Shown in pieces: positions 9,102 through 22,000 of a stretch of DNA of 64,000 bases; within the stretch, counting starts at the first letter, position 1; every line of letters starts with the position of its first letter. The position numbers were made by a program, and so were the translations under genes. Below the pieces are notes generated by a model. It was not told where the DNA came from, did not search any database, and saw only the letters and a list, made by a program, of their open reading frames with translations. Location of the stretch: contig NW_017804442.1 in NCBI RefSeq assembly GCF_001625305.1, positions 1,363,300 to 1,427,299 on the forward strand, in the 5' to 3' direction. The DNA comes from Branchiostoma belcheri. Lineage: Eukaryota; Chordata; Leptocardii; Amphioxiformes; Branchiostomatidae.

Positions 9102-12100
9102 ATGAGTGTGAAAGAACCCTTCCGAGTAGAAGACCTCCTGGTCAGTGTGCGGGAGTTACAGAAAGGTAAGGAATAATTTAACAATTATTTTAGTTTTATC
9201 GAAAAAATATTGTTCATAAGTTATGAATTCTTTGCCATAACGCTGTCAACAACTAGTGAAGTCTCCTCCAAACTAATTCCAGTTTGTTGAGCATTTTTAA
9301 ATGATGTTTTGCTTGCAGAAAAGTCATTTCTGGAACAGGAACTAGCTGAGTCAAAGAGGAGGACAAAAGAAACCGAGAAAAAACTTGATGAAGGTATTTT
9401 CTTGGGTTTGAAATTCAGTTCTGCACTAACTGCATATAAAAAATGTAGAACGTTCTTGATTAAAGCATTTACATTTGTAGCTTACAATCGTTTAGTTCGT
9501 TTATTGGTATCTGTTCACATATTAAGAAATATGCTGAACAATGTTAATATTTATGCAGTATTTAGAGAGCCTATTTTGATTGAGATTTTATTATTTTTCC
9601 TCCCCCAGTAAGTCAACAGCATCGCCAAATCTCAGTACTCTACAACAAGATGGTTGGTAAGTTGGAACATAACTTTACATGCGTGTCTGTGTGTGTGTGT
9701 GTGTGTGCGTGTGTTGTGTGTGTGTGTATATGTGTGTGGACACGTGTGTGTGTGTCTGTGTGTGTGTCACTGTGTGTGCACACATGATGCTTGCGTGCGT
9801 GCATGTGTGTCTTCATATGCTTATTTGGTGTGTTACCTTGTACTATTTCTATCGTCAAGGAAATTTTGTATTTTCTTCACACTTTCAGAGACCTTGAAGA
9901 TTGCTAAGCACAAAGTGGACCAATCACAGCAAATGGCAGACAAGTAAGGCAAAACACAAATTTGAGAATAGTGTCTTCTCTTTCTTTCTTATGGATTTAA
10001 AATGTTGAAAATGGCATGCTTAGATCTTCTTGTTGAAATCAATAGAAGATACTCTATCTTATCTTGAAAGTTCATCTGTGTTGGTAGAAGTCATTATGCA
10101 GCAAGATTAAACCGTAATGTCCAACACAACAAAATGGACTCACCCAAATTTTTGACTGCACAACTCCAGTCTTTGTCAAGGAATGAACAATCCACCGCTT
10201 CCGTGACGTCACGCAGATAACACACGTGACTCCGTGAGCAGTGGATCACAGGTTGCAGAAAGTCTGTGGCGCCCCCAGTCTCTGTTGAGGGATGGTTACT
10301 GTTGATACAATACTATATCTTGTACATTTGTTTTGTGAGTTTAGGCAGGAGCAGGTGAACCAAGAGAAGAGAGCCAGTCTGACTGAGCTCAACTCCAGTA
10401 TTGAGCAGGAGGTTCAGAGACAGAGGCAGTACAGGTGAGGTTACATTACCTGTTAACACTCTCCAATCAGAGGTTTAGGCTTCGACTTATTTTTTGACAT
10501 GTTTTAGGGAGTTTTTATTGGGCTTTCAGTTTTGTACTGGTACCGGTATCTTGTTTTACCTTTGCGTGGCAAATGGTAACTGCCTAGCCAAGTTGATACT
10601 GTCTTTGACAAAGGGCTGTGTCCAGATTTCAGTTTTTGTCCACTCCACTCATTTTTGGGGGATGGGGTTGGCAAGGATGGCTGAAAGTGCTCATAAAACT
10701 AGGTGGGTCTGGGCATGTTCCTTGGAAAATTTCAGAGCATTCAACCCTCTTAATCGCTGTTTCGCAACCACTGTGAACAATTTCACGATTTACAGTTTAC
10801 TTTTACATGTATTTCTCTTCCAGTCGTGAGTTTGAGACCCAGCTGGATGAACTGACGGATGCTTCTCACCATGCCTGGCTCTACTTTGTAAGTCACATCA
10901 ATCTTTTATAACATTCATTCATTCATTTCATCATAAAACGGGTATCCCATTCAACTAGTAAAAGCAGCTTTCCAATGGGGCCCAGCATATATTTACACAG
11001 GACACCAGCATCTTCTTTCCACCATCATTACTTGTACTAGTCTAGTTGTAGCTAGAACCTTGCAGTTGATGTAAACCAATGTTTACTTAGGAGTGTTATT
11101 TCAATGTTACAACCCAGGCTATTGTTTAAATTAGCACATTATAGAAAAAAAGGACAAACATGATTACATTTACAGTCAAGCAACAAAAGGTGGACAACAG
11201 TCATGTGCATAAAACAAAGTCGGCACAACGTTATAATGTCAAAACAATAAAGTCATTAAGATATTGAGATGTTGATAATAAAATAGGACTAGGAAGTCGG
11301 AGATGAATGAAAAGATTTTACACTAGAAAATGCCAAAGTGATGCAGCAGTGCCAGTATCAAAGTTTAAGCAATACCTTTCTTATCTTTGAATGTAGTCTT
11401 GACTTTTTTCAAAGCCTAGTTTTACTCATCTTGTTTCTTTTCCCAGAAAGCGGAGTCCATTGAGAAAGAACTGAAGGACTTGGAAGCCATGAAGACAGAA
11501 GCTGAGAGGTTAGGTCAGTACACTTTTTTTATTTTTTTTATTTTATTGGTTCAGCTGTACAAAAAACATCCAGGGTTGCCCAACTAGTTACAAAACTTTT
11601 TTTTAAGGGCTAACCCTGGACAACAAGCTACAAAGATAAGGACAGGACATTGAAATCAAAGTTGTCAACTCATTACATCTATAGGATTATCTATATTTAG
11701 CTGAAACTAAGGTGGTTTTTATCCCTGAGATAGTAATTTTTAAGTTTTAACATGTGAAAAGTCAAAATTTGTTGCCAGAAATGGTTGCCTGCCCTGTCCT
11801 TGGTGCTGAAACTTTGTGTTGTGAGGTACAGAAATTTACTAGATTTTTGCCAATGGAAAAATTATTAGACAAAGCCACAGACGGGAAAAATAACTTACTG
11901 AATGGAAGGTAAATGAAATAATAACTGTATTGGCATAGGTTTTAAGTATAGCTTTGGAGGTAGCAAGATATTTTGTAGCATATCAATTTCTACGCCAAAA
12001 ACAGTTACTCAAGCAACTGGATATGACTAGATTTTCCAAATTCATATCCAGTTGCTTGAGTAACTATTTTTTGGCATATCTTGTTACCTTGATGTCTAAC

Positions 12101-14989
12101 CTTCACCGACATATTAATTTCTATTGATGACATAAAGCGTTTAAAGAAGTTACATTACTTTAAAGTGGCAACAGGCAAAATGATTGTGATTGAGGTAATT
12201 TCAGAAATGATTTTATCACGTCCCTGTACAGCTGAACAACAGGAAGAAGAAGTGTCAGCTCTTACCGAACGACTCAATGGTGTCAAGCTTCAACAAGGGA
12301 TAGGTGAGCAAGTCATTTTGGTTGTCAATTTTTCATAAAATCACCAGATTACCATGTTCTGCATAGCACATTTTTTGTATGAATTTTGTAGCAAAACATG
12401 CCCCACATTTGTCGATTTTATATCAGTATGAAACAGAATAAAACTTTCTATGAAGGCATTTCAACTTTGGAAGTCTTGCTTTGCACTTTGCATTTTTTTC
12501 TTGGCATCGTAGTGCCACCAAACAAATACAGAATCACTATAATTATACAATGAAACATAATCTGCATGATATTTAAGGTAGAATCCTTTTTTTACATCTA
12601 AAAAGTACAGAATTTTTTCCCTGTAAATGAACTGTTTACAGATACCTCCATGGATGAGTTACAGGAAGATATCATTTCATATGAGATGCAGCAGAACCTG
12701 TAGTAAGTTAGCTCACCAAATTCAGTTACATAAAAGATGTTCATTCAGTTTTTGTCTGTTCAGGTTTTGTTGGGAGAGGTTGATGGCTATGTAACAGTTA
12801 TAACACAGATTGAACTAGCTTTGGTATTGTATTTTCTTGTGCTGCAAACAGTGTGGCAAAAATGTGTAACGGTATGCAGTGTTCGAAATACCTGCCTGCA
12901 GTCTGCAATCTGCAGATAGATTTTCAAGATTGCAGAAGAAAAAATTATCCAATCTGCAATTTTGCAGAAGGAAAAATAGGCTCCAGATTCATTAGTTTTC
13001 AATTTAGCAAACTAAACTTCCAGGCCCCAGGGACAGACTGTTCTGAAACAACAGGAGCTTCTTCACTAATTTGCATCATCCTTGTCTTGACTTGTCTAAC
13101 TTTTGTTTCCTTTTGGACTTAAAAAAAATTGTCTTCACTAATTTGCATATCAATCCATAGTTCATGCTTATAAACCTGAAATTCTCCTGCAGTCCAGTAA
13201 TGCTACTGTACAGATCTACAAAGCTATATATGATGTAAAAAAGGAATTATTGGTTTGAGAAGGTTGTAGTATGGAGGCTTGTGTATTTGCAGAAAGGGTT
13301 TCCAAATTGCAGAACAAAATTTGGACTCTTCTGCAATATTGCAGAGCACTGAAAAAAAGTATTTCGACCACTGGTATGTAACTTTTATGAGAGTTGCTTT
13401 CATTTATTCATTTGTTCATTCATTCAATTATGTATCCTTTATTGGTGCATCAATTCATCTATCATTCAGCCAGCCATCTATTAACTTACATTCATTTGTT
13501 CAGTTATTCATTAATCTACTCACTCACTCACTCACTCACTCACTCACTCACTCAATCATACCATTTTTCATTCATTTATTGTCAATATTGTTCACTCATT
13601 CATTCATTCATTCATTCATTCACCTACTCCCTCCTTTCTTCCTTCTGACCACAGTAGGATGTTTTATGAAGAGAATGAGATGGTGCATGGTCTACAGACT
13701 GCCATCAACACCACCTACAACGTGCTGCAGAACAAGCTTCAGAGGTAAGTACAGGTAGCTTGCGTAGTCCAGTGGTTATCTACCCTGCCCCTGGATCAAG
13801 AGGTTTGGAGTTCGAATCCCGGCGGTTGTAACTCACCCTACATGCATGCTAGTGGAAAGGGTTGCAGTCCTTAGGTTGGGGCATGAAGCTGTGGTCCACT
13901 CTTCATTGTGCTTGTCAAAAAGAGCTAGGGGTATTTCCGAGGTACAATGAACCTGTAAATATGGTACATAGCATCTGTCTTCTGTCATGACCAGTGGCTC
14001 TACGGTGATCTAAACTACTTTGGTTCAAGACAAACCTTTAGCAAGAGGCCCTACCGAAAACAGAGGACTAATATGATAAGGCTTTTTTTAGTCTGAAATG
14101 TTTGATTTTTTATTCAATCCCCCCTCCCAGGCTGCGCCAGTGGGAAAACCCAGATGCTGATAGCCAGGACTGGTCCATGTGTGGGACTGATGAGGGGGAG
14201 TCCAGGTCCCCTGTCACTGCTCACTCTGCCACAGCTGACCAGACTATTCAACAAGAGGAAGGAACTAAATGTACAGGTACTTTCCGGCCTTTTTATATGA
14301 AAATGTGTTTTTATGTTTACTGAAGGAAAACATTAGATACTGTTTTTACTCAGTTTCTTCCTCCTCCTCTTCTGAATCAAACACTAACCTCTGACCTGGC
14401 CAATGACATGATTTGTTGACGTCTGTCACCATGGTGACTGGTGTTGCGTTACATAATGTATTCAGTTGCAATTTCATGGTCTGCTCTGCTCCTGTCACCA
14501 TATACTACTAGTACATGTATGTGAATGTGTTTGAGTAAGAAGTAACAGAGCAGACCATGTCCGAAGGTAAACATTATGCATTTGCTTTGTAAATGTTACT
14601 TCTCTAGTTACATTTGTAATTTTTTTCAAACAGAATTGTGACAATAATTTACTGACACATAGTATAGTTAACAAGGATGGCAGTGACACTAAAAATATCT
14701 CTTTTGCCTTCTTCTTTTCTCTCTTCAAACACTTCTTCATTTCATTCATCAAACTTTATCTTACAAAACTGAACTGACAAGTTTGACATTCAAGATGTTT
14801 TTGCCGATAAGAATGACAGTCATATGTTGATTATGAAGCAAGTTTAAACTGTAATTTATGTTGATTCAATATCATTTTCTAAAGCATATCTTCTGTTCCA
14901 TGTAAGTTAAGTACAAGGATTGACTTAGCTTGTTATGTTTAGGGAACATAGAAGTGGAAGAGAGGCAAGAGGCCAGACTGGGCGTCTAA
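9102..14989 (+). CDS. SYCE1: SYCE1-like synaptonemal complex central element protein
   Basis: Coiled-coil protein of about 292 residues. Exons: 9102-9165, 9319-9393, 9609-9656, 9889-9943, 10346-10434 (one edge uncertain by a base), 10824-10887, 11447-11513, 12232-12303, 12642-12702, 13655-13744, 14131-14276 and 14943-14989. All joins keep the frame. It begins MSVKEPFRVEDLLVSVRELQ and is rich in Glu, Gln and Lys. The best family evidence is EVQRQRQYSREFETQLDEL with the following HHAWLYF, which lines up with the SYCE1 core (KQRQLR..FEEQLEDL..). SYCE1 in vertebrates helps build the central element joining homologous chromosomes at meiosis. The C-terminal part (GTDEGESRSPVTAHSATADQ) is low complexity. 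Another coiled-coil family is possible. A poly(A) signal is at 15332-15337. Confidence 0.75.
9679..9790. repeat. (TG)n microsatellite
   Basis: An imperfect TG run in an intron of the SYCE1-like gene, directly after exon 3. The Cys/Val frames on the plus strand and the His/Thr frames on the minus strand are translations of this repeat. Confidence 0.97.
12000..12110. mobile_element. Small foldback repeat (CATATCCAGTTGCTTGAGTA)
   Basis: GTTACTCAAGCAACTGGATA is mirrored 20 bp later by TATCCAGTTGCTTGAGTAAC, followed by GATGTCTAACCTTCACC. Parts recur near 19930, 24950-25120 and 53612-53979. It lies in an intron of the SYCE1-like gene. Confidence 0.75.
12877..13375. mobile_element. hAT-like palindromic repeat (CAGTGTTCGAAATACC end)
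   Basis: CAGTGTTCGAAATACCTGC at the left is mirrored by GTATTTCGACCACTG at the right, with many TGCAGTCTGCA-type words inside. Related elements are at 34975-35331 and 41780-42135. The CAGTG end resembles hAT termini, but no clean target duplication was established. Confidence 0.65.
13505..13630. repeat. (ACTC)n and (ATTC)n microsatellites
   Basis: Uninterrupted tetranucleotide runs just upstream of exon 10 of the SYCE1-like gene. The long Ser/His/Phe frames across them are artefacts. Confidence 0.95.
13785..14010 (+). mobile_element. tRNA-derived SINE
   Basis: The A-box-like GTAGTCCAGTGGTTATC and the B-box GGAGTTCGAATCCC are followed by a tail with AAAGAGCTAGGGGTATTTCC. It lies in the intron between exons 10 and 11 of the SYCE1-like gene. 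Confidence 0.7.
14350..14615 (-). mobile_element. Interspersed repeat, partner of 54470-54720
   Basis: This stretch (ATGGTCTGCTCTGCTCCTGT, GACGTCTGTCACCATGGTGA) is the reverse complement of 54470-54720 with high similarity. It sits in the last intron of the SYCE1-like gene. The family is unknown and no protein is encoded. Confidence 0.8.
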
Positions 14990-16006
14990 GAAGCAAACAA
15001 CCCTTTCTTTATAAACTTGGCTTAAGTTTTTCTCATTTCTACAATTGCGTATTGAGCTTAGGTTATGCTGAGATCCTGTCTATTTGCCATCTTAATGTTG
15101 AAAAGACATTTCATTTGCTCTAGCTGGAAGAGATCTTGAGTTTGAAAGTTCTGAGATGTTTTCTGCTTGTATCAGTCACTTCTTATGTTATAAGTTATTC
15201 CGTATTAAGAAACAGACAGAGCTTTTAAAAACTCAAACCATGTTTTTATTTCTATAGGTGTCTTTTCTCTTAACAAGAAGTGACGTGGCATCCTTATAAA
15301 TGTGTTTGTACATACAATAAGACACAACATTAATAAAAAGTGGCACAAGGCATTCCATCTGACGTGAACTGTTAGAATTACAGCAATTTTTGGTGCAAAA
15401 TCTATTGAAGTAATTCCTTAGTTGCTCTTGAGACTTTTTAGTCATAAGGAATCTCTATATACATGGACGAAATGTTTTGAATTCATAAAACCATAACCAC
15501 CATTCTATAAACAAGTTACACATGGAATAACTTCTCTTACTAAGTATTCCATACTCTTGACTTGGATAAGGCACAATCTGGGGTATAAGTAAGTTTCTGT
15601 TTTAATCTAACACATTTTGTTCTATACAAGTTCAGAATTCATGTTACTACAATATTGTCTGACTGTAGAGTGTGCAAATGTACAGTGTTTGCTTCAGCTT
15701 CCAAGTTATAAGGCACAATAAATGGTTAAAATTTCACCAACAAGCATTGAGCAAGACCCTCTTTTGGCCAGAACAATTTTGTAACACATTTTCCCCTTTC
15801 TCTGACAATGCTACAACTTGTTACGATGTTACAAATGTAAGACCAATACTGAAACTTTCTGAACTGTACATTATAAGTGGCAGCACATTTATACAGTCTA
15901 ACTCTTCCGACGTGTACTTTCTTCTTTATTTTCTCTCTCTCATTCCCCCTATTTTTACCATATATATTTTGAGAACTGCTGGGGTATGGCTAAACAGTAT
16001 GAGGAG

Positions 16007-19000
16007 TTAAGAGTCGCTCATGTTTGCGCCGAATATTTCCCCCATCAGTGGTGTGTACTGGACCATCATCACATTGTCTCTGCTCTCAGCTCCAACCCAC
16101 TTGTCAAGCTGGAGAAGAAAAAAAAAATCAGGATTATTTATTTATTTGTTTGTTTTGTTTATTAGATCGATCTCCATTAGTTTGTACAGACATGAGTTGC
16201 CATACATACTATTCTTCCTGGAGTCTTTAACTACATACTACTATCGTAACAACATGGTTATTTATCAGTATAACATAGTACAAAATGTACAAAAATCTTC
16301 TAAATATTTCTTTCAGGGTTGTTTTAATTGCACATTTTGTTTGCAAATTTGTAGAAAAAATTTGTTAAATGTGGCAAGTTCTGGCTACAAAGTTTTTTAA
16401 AAAGTGTAGACTTTGCAAAATGATCCAGAAAGTGTCAAAGTCCTCCCACAGCTGAATTTGGAAATTAACAAAATACATAGGAAGTGTAAATTTAAGATGC
16501 AAAATAGAAATTGCCACACCTAGGGTACTACTCTTAATGCTATTTTAGCAGTTTGTAACAGTTTGCAACAAATTGTGGCGAGTTCCTTACCGTGGTGGGT
16601 GCGGCTGTGTAGTGTAGCGGTTCCACTGGGTTCTCTCTCCAGTTCAACAGATCCACGAACTCCTGGTAGTTCATGGGTGTGTCATCTGTACCAGCAAGCC
16701 TGGACAGAACAGGAAACAGTGGTTAGAAACAAGATATTATGGTATTATCAAGTACCTAATACCAGCCCAGAAGAGAACAAGAAGTAGCCATGCCTTTAAG
16801 TACCAGAGTAATCAACCAAGGATTGAGGTGTTCAAGTATTCATTCGTTCCTAGAAGTATCGCAGAGTGGAACTCGCTGTCACTAAGTACAGTATAGAGGC
16901 ATTGTCATTAGATAGCTTTAAACAGTGCCTAGAGTTAGATGTTCAAGAGTTAGGTGTAACAAGCGTGCCTGCGAAGCTGGTGTGTTACGCCGAAAGGCGA
17001 TTATACCGGCTATACAGATACAAAAGATACATATTGTACAAGGATTTTGAGTCCTCTGTGTTGTACTGTTCCTATCGGTATTTTCAAAGATTTCTGTTGA
17101 TTCAAGAAGTTTTATGATCTTTCAAAGACTTTGATAACATATCTGCTTCATCTATACTTGTCCAAAAGGTAGTAATGTGTGTTAAACAGCTTACAGTAGA
17201 TCTAATTTGTGAAAAATTGAACATGCCATTGTTTAAGACAAATTATTTGCAGAAAGTTTAGTTACAAGGTAAATTAAAGATTTTTCGGAAAGTATCCTTA
17301 CTTCTCCAGGATTGCTCTCAGCAGATCATCAGAGACGGGAACGTGGAAGGCCTTGGACACCATCCTCACCTTCTTCCTTGTGATGTTTCCAGTCCTGAAA
17401 CAGGCAAGGACAGAAAAAAGTCAGGAAACTATAAAATAAACTGCAAGAATTACTCCTCACATTCATTATCATTCTTATGTAAGTATAGCTACAGTCAAAT
17501 GTAGACAATAATGTACTAAATATACAGTTACTTTTTTTTGTTTAAGCACAACAAACAGTTGACCATTGCGTCAATGTTGAAACACTGAGGAAACTCTTCC
17601 TGTCAATATTGTTGGAAGTCAGGTTTGAAACAACAACTGGTAATTGGTATGGGAACTATTAACCTTCTAGTCCCTAGACCGTACACACTACAATAGAAAA
17701 ACAAACAGAAACAGCAACAACCATTTTAAAAAAATGCTAAACTTCTCCCTACCTGCTTGTATCGTGGTGCATCATGAGTTGTTTGAGGCGTGTGAAGTTC
17801 TCGAAGTTGTGCTTGCGGAGCTGCTCCTGTGCCACGCCCAGTAGAACGTTCATGTTCACCTGTTCGTCCTGACGCTCGCTGAAGTACCGGCCGAGAGTCA
17901 TGATCTCATGCTCGACAAGCTTGTTCCCGCAAACCTGCGTCAGGAGGTTCCTGTAAGGGGAAAGGATGAACTTATGAGACGGTGCAATCATGGTTCTACA
18001 AGTCAGTAGATTCCTGAAGGGGAAAGGAAGGACTTATGAGACTGTGCAATGCTACGCCTTAGCAGATTCTTAACAGAAAAAATGGATGAACTTATGAGAT
18101 GGTGCAATGCTAAACCTGAGTCAGCAGATTCCTAGAGAAAAACAGAATTACATGTATTTAAAATTCATTATATTGACTGAGATTTAACAGATGACTACTG
18201 TAATTTGCAATTTTTTCGTGGTACTTTTATGTTTGCAGTTTTTGCCGTCACTTCTTAGCCCTGTTTTCTTGTTGTCCTCTTGCAAAATTTGATAGTCTTG
18301 AGATCCAAATACATACATTGGTATGTTCTAAAGATGTGGGCCTTACCTGAAGACTTCGTATGGGATCTGTCCGGTGCTGTTGGGATCATTCCTGAGGAAG
18401 AACTGTTTGATCTCGTCCGTGTTCTTCAGGGCCTGGTCCTTCAGCTTGCCCAGGATGTTGTGCACATGTGCCACTGGGAACTGGGGGAACAAGAGGCTTC
18501 ATTTAGAATATTTTTCTTCAGGTCTTTCAAAAACACACTTTCTATTAACATACGACAGATAGGGGGCCCCGCTAGCTAGATAGTCACAGTTATTGACAAA
18601 AGCGTGAGATGTAGTGTAGGCTACACTGATTCTAGCAGTTTTTGTAATTTTTAACACAGGACGTTTATGATGATGCAATGTACGTGAAATTATGGCTTAT
18701 TTTATTTTTCATACTCCTTTCTAGAACTGCATTCTAGGTATCTATAGTGGTTTATTATGTAGCATGCTAATGAAGTGATGGCAATGGTTTCTGTTTTGGA
18801 ACAGTTTTAGTATGATCCATACAAGTTTTAGTATGAGCCCTGAAAAGACAAGGGTAGCACTGGGCTGTGCTTCTATTAGGTCACACCGACTTAATTTTAT
18901 GGATGACATCCTCTGAAGACCCCCAAACTAGTGCGCGCGGGCGAAAAAAAGAAAAATCCGGCCAAAAATAAAAATGGTACTAAACCACAGTAATACAAAG

Positions 19001-22000
19001 TCGGTATTGTGAAGTTGGCGTATTACATAGCGACATATACGACAGGCCGGCACATGCTGGCTTTTTGTGGAATTTATGAATCGGCACTGTAGGTATGTAC
19101 TCAGTCGTGAAGCTTCGGCAGCCTGGGTGCCGTCCTCCAGAGTTACCACTGGCTTCGTTGTCGCTAACCACCATGGACTACCCAGGCTTTGAGCCAGGCC
19201 AGATGTCATCGGATGTCATCCATAAAATTAAGTCGGTGTGGCCTTACCAATATAGAAGAAATATGGGTGCATTTCTATCTAGACCAGTTAGTCCTTTCTT
19301 GATCACAAAAATTCATAGCTGGTTATGATGGACACAAACTAGAGCGTTCCTTACCTCAGGGCTGTGTTTCTCCATGTACCTGAAGGCGTACTCGTCAGCG
19401 TCGATCAGCACAAAGATGTGGTTGTTGAACTGCACCTTCGCACCAACGAACAGGTCCTGTGCCAGGTAGTACGCCGAGGGCTCGGACTTGTACAGCTCCT
19501 GGCCGGGCTTCTTCACGCGGCCACGCTCAAGGAACTTTCCACCGATCACACCTGGTGGTGGAAACGAAAATATTAGAGCGAGACTGGCACAAAAAAGTCA
19601 CTGTTTCTTTCAAATAGATAATTTGTAAGCTTCAGCTCAATTGAGGATGATGGAATAAAGAAGTTTCTTTGCCACGAATGCTTCAAATCCTTTGGCGTAA
19701 TACATGAGCTTTGCAGGCAAGCGGCGTGGGGGCAGCTGGCTACGTATACACCAAACGACTTGTTACACCCAATCTTTGCACATCTACATTGTGTAGCTGT
19801 AGGAGTTAAAGCTTTCAAGTGATGACAGTGATGATTTCCCAACTGTAGTAGACTTGGTGGCAATGAGTTCCACTCTACGACAGTTCTTGGAAAATATGAG
19901 CTTTACTGCAAATGCCTGACAGTTTTCAAATTCTATCCAGTTGCTTGAGTAACAGTTACTTTTAAGTTAGTACATATGTGCACTGCTATTTTAGACCCAC
20001 CAGAGTTCCTGACTGGAGGCTCAAAGACCAGCAGAGTGTCGTCGGAAAGGAAGTAGGAGATAATGAAGCGACGGTCGGCGTCGATGGGCTTGGTGGTGTC
20101 CATACGGGCCATGAACCGGAGCACGTTACTCTCCAAGCCATGTCTGGTGAATAGTGAGAAATATGTGAGACACATCATGAAAGTTCATCTGTGTTACCAT
20201 TAAAAATGTTTCTCACATGTTTAAACTTTTTATCCAACACAAAGAAATCTCTCACTCTCAATCTAGAGCTTTCGACCAGTCACTCTGGTCTTCCTCAGTA
20301 GACTGACCCAGTGAAGCTAATGTCACGTGGCTTATTTGACGTGGGTCAGTCTTCTGAGGAAGACCAGAGTGACTGGTCGAAAGCTCTAGATTGAGAGTGA
20401 GAGATTTCTTTGTGTTGGATAAAAAGTTTTAACTTTAAACGTGTGAGAAACACTTTTAATAGTGAGAATAGAGAGAAATGTGTGTTAAAATTTTTAATGG
20501 TTTAGGCATCTTTTCTTGTTCTTATCATGTCATAAGGTGCTTGCAGTCATACATATAATATATGCTGTAATAAACCTTGTGACTGTGAGTCATACATTTA
20601 AACAGGCCCCCTTGAAAATTGAACCAGTAGGAATTTTGACCAAATTTGAGCATACATTCAACAGCTTTTTTTTTAAGTTCTTCTGGGCCTCCTTGTAGGA
20701 AAGTTGAATGACTCCTTGGCCAAATCTTGTCTTTGGTTAAGTCCTTGAAGGTACTTGGAGGTCAGGTGTGCCTTAAGTAGTGTTTTTAAGGGCCACTTTG
20801 GAGGTCATCGGACTTGAAAGACTCCTTAAGTCTGCAGCCAATGAACTGCACTTAAGTTTCTCAGCTGCCAAGAAGTTGTGGTAGCTAAGAAAGAATGAAA
20901 AAGTGTCTCTTTTTAATTCAGCCTGCTAAGGTAGCCTTTTGGCACAAAATTTGCATCAATTAATTTAACATTGACAATTTGAGAAATTGACAAAGTTTTC
21001 ACCCCAGACTTCTGTTTTTGTGGGTGTCCTTGTGCTAAAACTTCACATCAAAATGTCAGATATTACCAACAGACTGAAAGATAGTTTTCACTTCAGACTT
21101 CTGTTTTTCTTGATATGTCCTTGTGATGAAATTTTACATAAAAATGCATCCAAAAACCAACAGACTAAATTGGTGTGGCTCAAAAACAAACAAACAAACC
21201 CATGTCCTCATGCTAAAATTTCACTTAAAAACGTCTCAAAACCTTTTAGAACAACCTTCTGCTTTTGTGATGTCCTCATGCTAAAATTTCACATAAAAAT
21301 GTCCAAAAAAAACAACAGACTTAATTGGCCTGGCTTACAACAAACAAACAGACAAACCAGCCCACGCACCTGTCCTTCTCCATAAACTTGATGAAGTCCC
21401 TGCGGGGAGGTTTGGGGATGAGGCCAGCGCAGGAGCAGAGAGAGTCCTCCTCCGAGCCAAAACCGTTGTATGGCGGAACCACGCGGCCAGGGCGGCCTGG
21501 TGCAGGCGCCTTGTACGCCATCGGCCCAAATTCAGCTGGAAATGAAAGCATTACAATGTACATTAGATTTCTATAATCCCCATCTTCTCTAAGACTCAAG
21601 ACACTTATTTTGAGTCATTTAGAATAATTAGAACTAAGTTTTTGCATGTTTTTGACATGTTTTTGACATTCAAACGCAGGGCCCTTGTACTGCATCAGAT
21701 CAAACTCAGCTGGAAAAGGAAATATTTCATTAGATTTTTATTATCATTGTCAGCTTTCTTAGACTTTATCCAGAATATTCTCGCTGCCTATACTTTAAGA
21801 GCATCTTCTCTAAGACTTCATACAGTAATGTGAGGGATTTTGAACCAAGCAAATGGTCACCAATTCAAAATATCTGCGCAGTCTATATCAATATTGAGAA
21901 ACATTTTCAAGAATTGGGGATACCATATCTATGGCACAGTGCATTCTTTTGCATTTTCATTAAAATAGATGCTTCACAACGCCTTTCTATCTTGACAGTG

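Noticed and set aside
9640-9947. Overlapping Cys/Val and His/Thr frames
   Set aside because: They follow the TG microsatellite; only 9889-9943 is a real exon, supported by splice sites and frame.
10494-10829. 111-residue plus-strand frame
   Set aside because: Lies wholly inside an intron of the SYCE1-like gene, has no recognisable domain and runs into the acceptor of exon 6.
13279-13758. 159-residue plus-strand frame
   Set aside because: Built from ACTC/ATTC repeats and only overlaps the real exon 10 in a wrong frame.
15672-16400. 112- and 126-residue plus-strand frames
   Set aside because: Antisense to the EFHC2 3' end and last intron; Phe/Ser-rich composition typical of chance frames.
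20987-21385. 132-residue plus-strand frame with repeated FCFCDVL-like words
   Set aside because: Degenerate tandem non-coding repeat antisense to EFHC2; no family recognised.
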